From Amyelois transitella (lineage: Eukaryota; Arthropoda; Insecta; Lepidoptera; Pyralidae): a stretch of 64,000 bases of DNA. Under the pieces are notes generated by a model, which was not told where the DNA came from, did no database searches, and saw only the letters and a list, made by a program, of their open reading frames with translations. The stretch lies in the NCBI RefSeq assembly GCF_032362555.1, contig NC_083516.1:10255001-10319000 (forward strand), read 5' to 3'. Shown here piece by piece: positions 34,575 through 45,600 of the stretch (its first letter is position 1; each line of letters starts with the position of its first letter). The position numbers were made by a program, and so were the translations under genes.

Positions 34575-34850
34575 GAGAACCACCTCGAATCGATATCCTC
34601 TTTTTTTGAAGTCGGTTACATTTCTTAAACCTTCTCCTACTTAAGAGACCTTACTTGGAGGTTTGGTGTATGTTTGTTTAACTTGTTCTAAACACTTTCC
34701 TGAAAACCGCATCAAAATCGGTTCAGCGAAATGTGAGATAAGCGATCAAGGAATAAATGATTATGATTATGATAATCGCGGACAAACATACATACAAACA
34801 GGTCAAACTGAGAATCATCTTGCCTTTTTTGAAGGTGGTTTTAAAAATGA
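34575..34850. repeat. Dispersed repeat with AAAACCGCATCAAAATCGG motif
   Basis: CTCTTTTTTTGAAGTCGGTTAC, AACCGCATCAAAATCGGTTC, ACATACATACAAACAGGTCA, CCTTTTTTGAAGGTGGTTTT. A recurrent intergenic repeat type; a relative lies around 61810-62010. Confidence 0.55.
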
Positions 34851-34982
34851 CACACAACGCATATCTTTTGTATGGAATGTTGCTTAGTTATTGCATACAA
34901 GATTCGGAGGCGGAGCGTAAGACATTTCGTAACATTTGAATTTGTATGAAACACTACACATACAATCTGCAACAACATATAT

Positions 34983-35236
34983 ACATACATACATATGGTC
35001 ACGTCTATATCCCGTGCGAGGTAGACAGAGCCAACAGTCTTTAAAAGACTGAATGGCCACGTTCAGCTGTTTGGCTTAATGATAGAATTGAGATTCAAAT
35101 AGTGACAGGTTGCTAGCCCATTCTATCTTAAAGCCAAATAGCTCTGAACGTGGCCTATCAGTCTTTACAAGACTGTTGGCTCTGTCTAACCCGCAAGGGA
35201 TATAGACGTGATTATATGTATGTGTGTGTGTATGTA
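34983..35236. mobile_element. Antisense T tail half joined to sense T 3' half
   Basis: 34983-35118 is antisense (CATACATACATATGGTCACG to GGTTGCTAGCCCAT); 35119-35236 is sense (TCTATCTTAAAGCCAAATAG to GTGATTATATGTATG). Together they form a near-palindrome with both tails outward. Confidence 0.8.
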
Positions 35237-35303
35237 TAAAAACAAATTTTGATAAATCAATTTCAAACGGCCACTCTTCCACTCTTCAGATACTAACAGG
35301 ATG

Positions 35304-38300
35304 CTACGTGGTGCCGGCGGTGCTGGCGGTGGAACTCTTCGTCTTCAGCTCCAGACTCCGCAGCGGATTACTCTGGCGCGCCTGTTGACAAATTAACAGG
35401 TTAATAAAAAGTTTAAAGACACTTTTACACATTACAAAATTTTCTCTTTGGATGTGTGATATATATTTTTGTAATTAGTATAAAAAATGGCGTGTAACCA
35501 CACGCACCTTTAAAAAAAAAGAATGGGACTACTCCATCTCGTTCCCGTGGATGTAGTAAAAGGCGACCAAGTGATAGGCTTATATACTTGGGATTCCTCT
35601 TTAAAGCGACGGACCAGCAACTTGTCACTATTTTAATTCTATCATTCATCAAACATCTGTTCTATTGGTCTATTCGAGATTCAAGTCAAGCTTAATTGGA
35701 CCGGAACCGATTTTGTCGAATTGATTATGCCGTGTGGTTCTCGGCACCAATACAAAAAAGAATAGGACCACTCCATCTCTTTAAGTCCTAAAAGGCGAGA
35801 AAGGGATAGGCTTACAAACTTGGGATTCTTCTTTAGGCGATGGGCTAGCAACCTGTCACTATTTGAATCTCAATTCTATCACTAATCAAAATAGCTGAAC
35901 GTGGCCATTCAGTCTTTTCAAGACTGTTGGCTCTGTCTACCCCGCAAGGGATATAGACGTGACCATATGTATGTATGTCAAACCAGTTAAAAATAAAAAC
36001 TCACCAGTCGTTTCAACGTCCTGACGTTCTGGTAATTCTTCTTGGTCTTCTTCTTAACCGGGGCCTCGGTGATCTCCTGATCGGCTTCCGGCTCCTCGTG
36101 CCTCAGCGCGGCCGGCAGCAGGTACTCCGGTATGTGGGCCAGGTGTTCTTGGAGTTTGACCGTGTGCAGTGCCTTGTCCCGCCTGAGAGCCGCTAAGTCA
36201 GTGGGGTTCTCTTCGAAGTAACCCTGGGGGGAAGATGATGGGTTAGATTGGGCGAGTGAGAGATGGTGGGAGGGTGAATTTTCATTTCATGATTTATTTT
36301 AACTGTTTTAGTGTTATCATTATTTTTATTGTATAACCAAGAATTTGATTACTAAAAATTGATTATCTTTTGTTTTTTAGGTAGTTAATACATTTAAACT
36401 GTTAAATATTTGACTAATTTATGAGAAAATTAAAATAAAAAAAATATTATGTTGAAGTGAATGATGCTCTGTAGAAATAAATGACAAACATCGTTGAGGT
36501 AAATGATAAGGTGTTACAGGTAATGACGAAAAATCAGGTATATTTATTTAAAAAAGTCAAAACTTCTCTTGTTAATTCAAAAAACTTAATGAAATGAAAA
36601 ATCCTCTTAACTATCGATTATTATAATAGCTTAACTTTGATAATCTGTGATAAATTTTAGGGCATCAGTCGACATCAGTTATCAACGCTAAGTTGACTGA
36701 TTCAGGTCAACTTAACATAAATCGACCTCATTTATTTCTCATAAAATAGCTTTACAGACTTATAAATCTTAGGACACCAATCAACATAATAAGTCAGGTC
36801 AACTTAACGTAATTCAGTCTCATTAATTTCTAATTAAATAGCTTAACAAACTTATAAATCTCAAGACACCAATCGGCATAATAAGTCAGGTCAACTTAGC
36901 TTAAATCAGTCCCATTAATTTCTAATTAAATAGCTTAACAAACTTATAAATCTCAAGACATCAATCGGCATAATAAGTCAGGTCAACTTAACGTAAATCA
37001 CTCTCTTTAATTTCTAATTAAATAACTTTTTTAACAAAGTTATAAATCTTAGGACACCAATCGACATAATAAGTCAGGTCAACTTGGCGTAAAACAGTCT
37101 CATTCATTTCTAATTAAAAAGTTAAAAAAAATTATAAATCTCAAGACACCAATCGGCATAATAAGTCAGGTCAACTTAGCTTAAATCAGTCTCATTAATT
37201 TCTAATTAAATAGATTAACAAACTTATAAATCTCAAGACACCAATCGACATAACAAGTCAGGTCAACTTAGTGTAAATCAGTCTCAATAATTTATATTTA
37301 AATAGATTAACAAACTTTATAATGTAATCTTTGATAAATCTTAGGACACCAATCGTCATAATAAGTCAGGTCAACTTAGCTTAAATCAGTCTCATTAATT
37401 TCTTATTAAATAGTTAAACAAACTTATAAATCTCAAGACACCAATCGGCATAATAAGTCAGGTCAACTAAGCTGAAATCAGTCTCATTAATTTCTAATTA
37501 AATAGATTAACAAACTTATAAATCTCAAGACACCAATCGACATAATAAGTCAGGTCAACTTAGTGTAAATTAGTCTCATTAATTTCTATTTAAATAGATT
37601 AACAAACTTTGTTATGTAATCTTTAATAAATCTTAGTACACCAAACGACATAATTTTCGACATTTTGCTAATATATATTTTAGAAATAAATCAATCTATA
37701 TGTAATAACAAATATCGTAAATCTTATTAAGCAACACTAAAAAACGGGAATCACTGATCTATTCATCAAAAATATCCTTAGAAATCATTCACCGCAACAA
37801 CTATTGTTCAGTAAATGATGTTACGATAAATGACGAAACAAAACAAAACCTTTCGTGACATGTACTAACTAATAAAAACACGTGATGTGATTTCGTTCAT
37901 TTTTAATTGAAAACTAAAAAGCGTCTAGCAGATAAATCCTTCTAATAAAAAAAATACTTATCACAAATTAACGGAGAGTTGTTTAATGACGTGGTTTTGT
38001 GACAAAATTGCAGAAAACTTTCTTGATCCGCTCTTTTATACAAACGCGTGTGCACTTTCTGATGTCTCGGCCGCTAATAAGGGGTCGAGCGGCGAGGTCC
38101 GGGAATTCACTATGAATATGTTTGTAACTAGTATTTTTGTTCAATATTTTTGCAAAACTCAAACCCGGAAGTCAATGACGAATATGTTGTAACAAAATTT
38201 CAAATAGTCAAATAATGCTCAATGAGCAATATAGAGATGGAAAATAAATAAAAATTACTTAATTTAGACAGTAACCAAAATGTATATGGTATAAACAAGG

Positions 38301-39389
38301 AAAATTTAGGAACCAATTTTAAGTAAACTACAAGTATAGTAAATATTCTGTAAAATAACGTGGCGGTGAATGACTTTTCGTAGCTGATTTTACGAAATTT
38401 AATATATAAATTGTAAAAATTTCTATTCTCATCTTAAACATGTTATAGATCATTTAATAAAGTTTATTTTTGAGCATCATTCAATTAAATAAATATTTAT
38501 TTTGACTTTGTTTAATTAAGGAACACAAATAATTTACTATTTTGAAAATCTACCCGGGAGATTGAGTGGGAGTCACATCAGGGAGAAGATTAGTCGTTCA
38601 TCAATGTTTTATGTGTGGTTGTTGTCATCATTTTTAGTAGAATCTTTAGTAAAAAAACAATATTGTATTACACCATTTCGGCCTCTATGGTGCAGTGGTT
38701 GTACGCTTTTGCCCTGACACAGGAGATCCCGGGTTCGAAGCCAGGGCAGGACATGATGAGAAACGAACTTCCTCTGATTGGCCTGAGTCTTGGATGTTTA
38801 TCTATATAATTAGTCGTATTTGTCATAAAATATAGCATCGTTGGGTTAGTATCTCGTAACACAAGTCTCGGACTTACTTCGATGCTTACTCAATCTGTTT
38901 AATCTGTCCCGTATATATTTATTTATTTACTATGCAATATAAACAAAGAAGAAGTATTGACAAATAGTATTATGCAGCGCGAAAGTCTAAAATCAGTTAT
39001 TTCTTGATTGTATAATAACTTCCACTTGTTCTAGAACATTCCTCCTCTAGAGAGAGAGAGAGAGAGCGAGACGCCACCAACCTGCAGCTTCTTGCAGTTG
39101 ATGAGCTCCTGCTTGATCTCCTTCAGCCTGGCCTCCCTCACCGCGATCCTGGTCACGGCGCGCCAGGCGTCCCGACTCCTGTACCTGAACCCCTCCACTT
39201 GTTCTAGAACATTCCTCCTCTAGAGAGAGAGTGAGAGGGACGCCACCAACCTGCAGCTTCTTGCAGTTGATGAGCTCCTGCTTGATCTCCTTCAGCCTGG
39301 CCTCCCTCACCGCGATCCTGGTCACGGCGCGCCAGGCGTCCCGAATCCTGTACCTGAACCCTTCCACTTGTTCTAGAACATTCCTCCTC

Positions 39390-39424
<35 letters not shown>

Positions 39425-39568
39425 CCAACCTGCAGCTTCTTGCAGTTGATGAGCTCCTGCTTGATCTCCTTCAGCCTGGCCTCCCTCACCGCGATCCTGG
39501 TCACGGCGCGCCAGGCGTCCCGAATCCTGTACCTGAACCCTTCCACTTGTTCTAGAACATTCCTCCTC

Positions 39569-39607
<39 letters not shown>

Positions 39608-42600
39608 CCAACCTGCAGCTTCTTGCAGTTGATGAGCTCCTGCTTGATCTCCTTCAGCCTGGCCTCCCTCACCGCGATCCTGGTCACGGCGCGCCAGGCG
39701 TCCCGAATCCTGTACCTGAACCCTTCCACTTGTTCTAGAACATTCCTCCTCTAGAGAGAGAGAGAGAGAGAGAGAGAGACGCCACCAACCTGCAGCTTCT
39801 TGCAGTTGATGAGCTCCTGCTTGATCTCCTTCAGCCTGGCCTCCCTCACCGCGATCCTGGTCACGGCGCGCCAGGCGTCCCGACTCCTGTACCTGAACCC
39901 CTCCACTTGTTCTAGAACATTCCTCCTAGAGAGAGAGAGAGAGAGAGAGCGAGACGCCACCAACCTGCAGCTTCTTGCAGTTGATGAGCTCCTGCTTGAT
40001 CTCCTTCAGCCTGGCCTCCCTCACCGCGATCCTGGTCACGGCGCGCCAGGCGTCCCGACTCCTGTACCTGAACCCCTCCACTTCTTCCAGTGCGAATTCG
40101 TACTTCCTGTGGGAATTCTGGTCATTATTATAGAGTATAAGATGGGTGATAGTAGAGAAATTGTGGTTCAATGTCAGTGAGAAGATTAGTCGTTCATCAA
40201 TGTATTATGTGCTATGTTTGTCATCATATAGAAACTTAAAAGATATATATATAAATATATAGATATATAAAGATGGTGCCATGTGGTTCCCGGCACTAAT
40301 GAAAAAAAGAATAGGACTCCATCTCTTTCCCATGGATGTCGTAAAAGCCGACTAAGGGATAGGCTCATAAACCTGGGATTTTTTTTTTTTAGGTGATGGG
40401 CTAGCAACCTGTCACTATTTGAATCTCAATTCTATCATTTAGCCAAAATAGCTGAATGTGGCCATTCAGACTTTTCTAGACTGGTGGCACTATCTACCCC
40501 GCAAGGGAAATAGACGTGACCATATGTATGTATTTTAATAGTATTAGTTTGTATTAGAATTACAACTTACTGTAAAACCTTTTGACTGTTGAAACCTTTC
40601 GCCAAATGTGACTCCACAGCGTCCATCAGTGGCTTCTCACGGATTGAGACAAAAGACAACACTGATCCCTGTGAACAATGTAAAAGTTATTGGAAAATGT
40701 TCTAGAATAGTTTAAAATATGGTACGCCGTGTGGTTTATGGATTTCGTAAAAGGCGACTAAGGGATAGGCTTATAACCTTGGGTTACCTCTTGTAGGCGA
40801 TGGACTAGCAACCTATCACTATTTGAATCTCAATTACCTACAGCCGAACGTGGCCTTTCAGTTTTTTCAAGACTGTTACCTATGTCTTGCCTGCAAGAGA
40901 TACATATAGACGTGACTTTATGTATGTATAAAATGGCGGATAAAATTTCGGACGTTTTTCTTTATTTGGCTCTTATCTGTGAAAAATGTAAGTATATTAG
41001 TTGATCCCGTGCCAATTGCCGTGCGGATCCCGGCACAAAAAAATAATAGGACACTATCTCGTTCCCACGGATGTCGTTAAAGGCAACTAAGAGATAAGCT
41101 TATAAACCTGGGTTTCTTATAGGCAAGCCAAACAGCTGAACGTGGATTAATCTTTTGAAATTACAAAACTGCTGGCTCTGTCTACCCCGCGAGGGATAGA
41201 GACGTGATCATACAAGTGTCCAACACACCTGGTTGTTCCCCCTAGCCGTCCTGCCAGCTCTGTGCACGTAAGAGTTGACGTCGAGAGGGAAGTCGAAGTT
41301 GATAACGTTGGCGATGTGCTGAAAGTCTATACCCTGGCTCGTTAGTCTTCTGAAATGACAAGACTGCTGGCTCTGTCTACCTCGCGAGGGATAGAGACGT
41401 GATCATACAAGTGTCAAACACACCTGGTTGTTCCCCCGGGCCGTCCTGCCAGCTCTGTGCACGTAAGAGTTGACGTCAAGAGGGAAGTCGAAGTTGATAA
41501 CGTTGGCGACGTACTGAAAGTCTATACCCTGGCTCGTTAGTCTTCTGAAATGACAAGACTGCTGGCTCTGTCTGCCTCGCGAGGAATAGAGACGTGATCA
41601 TATAAGTGTCCAACACACCTGGTTGTTCTCCCGAGCCGTCCTGCCAGCTCTGTGCACGTAAGAGTTTACGTCGAGAGGGAAGTCGAAGTTGATAACGTTG
41701 GCGACGTACTGAAAGTCTATACCGCGGCTCGTTAGTCTTCTGAAATGACAAGACTGCTGGCTCTGTCTGCCCCGCGAGGGATAGAGACGTGATCATACAA
41801 GTGTCGCACACACCTGGTTGTTCCCCCTAGCCGTCCTGCCAGCTCTGTGCACGTAAGAGTTGACGTCATGAGGGAAGTCGAAGTTGATAACGTTGGAGAC
41901 GTACTGAAAGTCTATACCGTGGCTCGTTAGTCTTCTGAAATTACAAGACTTTTGGCTCTGTCTACCCCGCGAAGGATTGAGACGTGATCATATAAGTGTC
42001 CAACACACCTGGTTGTTCCCCCGGGCCGTCCTGCCAGCTCTGTGCACGTAAGAGTTGACGTCGAGAGGGAAGTCGAAGTTGATAACGTTGGCGACGTACT
42101 GAAAGTCTATACCCTGGCTCGTTAGTCTTCTGAAATGACAAGACTGCTGGCTCTGTCTACCCCGCGAGGGTTATAGACGTGATGATATATAGTTAGTTGA
42201 AGTGTCCAACACACCTGGTTGTTCTCTGGAGGGATATAGACGTGATGATATATAGTTAGTTGAAGTGTCCAACACACCTATACCCTGGCTCGTTAGTCTT
42301 CTGAAATGACAAGACTACTGGCTCTGTCTACCCCGCGAGGGATAGAGATGTCATCATATAAGTGTCGCACACACCTGGTTGTTCCCCCGGGCCGTCCTGC
42401 CAGCTCTGTGCACGTAAGAGTTGACGTCGAGAGGGAAGTCGAAGTTGATAACGTTGGCGACGTGCTGAAAGTCTATACCCTGGCTCGTTAGTCTTCTGAA
42501 ATGACAAGACTGCTGGCACTGTCTACCCCGCGAGGGATAGAGACGTGATCATATAAGTGTCCAACACACCTTGTTGTTCCCCCGGGCCGTCCTGCCAGCT

Positions 42601-45600
42601 CTGTGCACGTAAGAGTTGACGTCGAGAGGGAAGTCGAAGTTGATAACGTTGGCGATGTGCTGAAAGTCTATACCCTGGCTCGTTAGTCTTCTGAAATGAC
42701 AAGACTACTGGCTCTGTCTACCCCGCGAGGGATAGAGATGTCATCATATAAGTGTCGCACACACCTGGTTGTTCCCCCGGGCCGTCCTGCCAGCTCTGTG
42801 CACGTAAGAGTTGACGTCGAGAGGGAAGTCGAAGTTGATAACGTTGGAGACGTGCTGAAAGTCTATACCGCGCGAGACGCCGGATTCTTTGTCTCTCTTG
42901 CGCTTCGACGCTTGCTGTGAACAAAGTAATGGTATTTTATAGTACCTATGCTTGTCTGTTGTCTCTCTTACGCTTTGACGCTTGCTGTGAACAAAGTAAT
43001 GGTATTTAATAGTACCTATGTTTGTCTGTGACACCGGAGGTCCCGGGTTCGAATCGAGGCCAGGGCATGATGGGGAAAGAACTTTTTCTGATTGGCCTGG
43101 GTCTTGGATGTTTATCGATATATAATGTATTTAGTATAAATTATAGTATCATTGAGTTAGTATCTCGTAACACAAGTCTCGAACTTACTTCGAGTAGCCT
43201 TGTCACTCAATCTGTGTAATTTGTCCCTTATATATTTTTTTATTTATTAAATACGCTTTTTGTTTTTTATAAGACTGCACCGTCCTGTTAAGCTAAGACT
43301 TTACATATTATTCGCCATTGAGCGGTATCAGAGTGAACATACATACCTACATACATACATCATATAATCACGTCTATATCCCTAACAGGGTAGACAGAGC
43401 CACCAGTTTTGAAAAGACTGATAGGCCACATTCAGCTATTTGACTTTAAGATAGAATTGAGATTCAAATAGTAACAGGTTGCTAGCCCATCGCCTAAAAT
43501 AGGAATCCCAAATTTATAAGCCTTTCCCTTAGTCGCCTTTTACGACATCCATGGAAAATGAGATGGAGTGGTCCCATTCTTTTCTATATTGATGCCGGGA
43601 ACCACACGGCAAAATAAAACCAGACCGGCCAATATCTACCTTTTTCTTCTTGGCTCTCTCTTCAATAGGCAGAATGCCTCCGTCGGGTTTCTCCAAGGCC
43701 TTCTCGTCCGATGCTATGATGATCTGGTACCGTCCCCGGTTGAATTGGTCCACGGAGAGGCAGCGCACGGCGGCGGGCAATTCAGAATTCAGCACGCATG
43801 AGCCGATTTTGAACTGTTCCAGGTATAATTTTAATCTGAGGAAAAGCAAAATATAATGTATTGTTAATGGAGTTGCTTTTAGCAAGATTTTTTCATGACA
43901 GAGCTGGTGGACCGGGTGAAAATAGCTACATATTGAACACTAGCTGTGCCCGCGACTTCGTCCGCGTCGAATAGTTATTTTGGGCATCATTGGATTTTTT
44001 TTCACACTTTCCATTATTTCTTCGCTCCTAATAGTTGCAGCGTGATGTAGCCTTCCTCAATTCTTCCTCGCAAAAATAATTTTTCAATTCGAACCAGTAG
44101 TTCCTGAGACTAGCGCGTTCAAACAAACAAACAAACTCTTCAGCATTATAATATTAGTATAAATGAATCATCCCTGCTCTCACTGTAGCATATTAATTGT
44201 GTAACCTCATCATACACATGCATATGCCGAGTGGAAACCTTTTGGTCGCATCATGTAATTTTTTTATTTCTATGTTTGTGAACCATGTAATGTTACCTTT
44301 TGCGCCAAATAAAGATTTTTCTTTCTTTCTTATTATTGATAGCATTTAGAAACATGCATAATAGTCATGTCTATATACCTTGCAGAGTAGACAAAGCCAA
44401 TGGCATCGAAAAAAAATGAAAGGCAACATTCAGCTATATGGCTTTTAATGAAATTGAGATTCAAATAATGACAAGTTGACAGCCCATCACAAGAGGAATC
44501 CCAAGTTTATTAGCCTTTCCCATGCCATTTTACGACTTTCATGGTGGATATAACGTCTGTAAACTGTCATTTACATACTCTACTTCTGTTTTCCAATAAG
44601 ATACTTACTTATAGCACCTATCCACAGTCCTCACAAATATGATACTCTTTCCTCTGACCAGGTTCAACTTGAGCAGAGCATACAAGATGGCCGCCTTATC
44701 ATCTTCTTCCGCAAACAAGTGGTAATGCTGGAGTTGTGAAGATGGCGCGAGTTCAGGCTCTTCCAGTTTCAGCGTGACAGGGTTACGGAGAACAATCTTC
44801 TTTAGACTTAACACATCATCGGATAATGTGGCTGATGCAAGCACTGCTTGGTATATCTTTGGTAAATGGCTGAAATCAAAAATATATTTGATATCCTGAC
44901 TGTATTTGAGATAGTAAAAGTCTGTCCAAGGAGCAGCGAGAAAGACGAGGTACAGGGGCCGCAGCCTCCTGATCGATGCATCAGTGCTTAGCCAAACACT
45001 CCTTCAACTGACTAGCTAGGCACAGTGCGTTCCAAAGACATTAAAACCTACTTGTAATCTTGTTTTCAAACTAGTATTCCACATTACATAACAGTCTTAA
45101 TTTTTTACCTCCTTGCCTTTATCGTAATTCTTTAATTCATTGCCTCCTAAAGAGCATTCCGGATACCTGGATAGTAATAGTGGGCTGAATCAGAAAACTA
45201 TACCATATAAATAGTGATCATGAGTAGATCCAAGACAGACTAGGAAGGTCACAATTGCGATAAAAATTATTAAAAAAAAGCTCACCTTAACAACTCTTTA
45301 ATTTCAGCTTCATATCCAAACGAGAATATCAAGTCTGCCTCATCCACAACCAACATAGCCAGATCTTCCTTCAGCCTCATGTTGTTAGCCTTTAGATGCG
45401 CAAGTGCCCGTGATGGAGTCGACACAACTATATCCGGCTTGTCCATTAATAGGGACTTTTGTATTTGCATGTCCCCACTTGATGATATATCGACAAATCT
45501 TACTTCCCTGGCACATTTGAGGGTTAAATCACGAATCACAGAAGCAATCTGAAAGTTTAGAATCATAAAGTCTTCTGTACCTAATTTTTTAAAATATCAT

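Noticed and set aside
35291-35389. + strand frame [17 protein letters not shown] with AG acceptor and AATAAA behind it
   Set aside because: It is the complement of the last DDX56 exon (35304-35381), whose NPLRS motif matches human DDX56; the hydrophobic look is a shadow.
41476-41811. 111-codon - strand frame through two array units
   Set aside because: Out of frame with the helicase reading; it exists only because the 195-base period is divisible by three.
41229-42914. Regular direct repeats resembling a CRISPR array
   Set aside because: The repeats are helicase exons and near-identical spacers in a eukaryotic gene.
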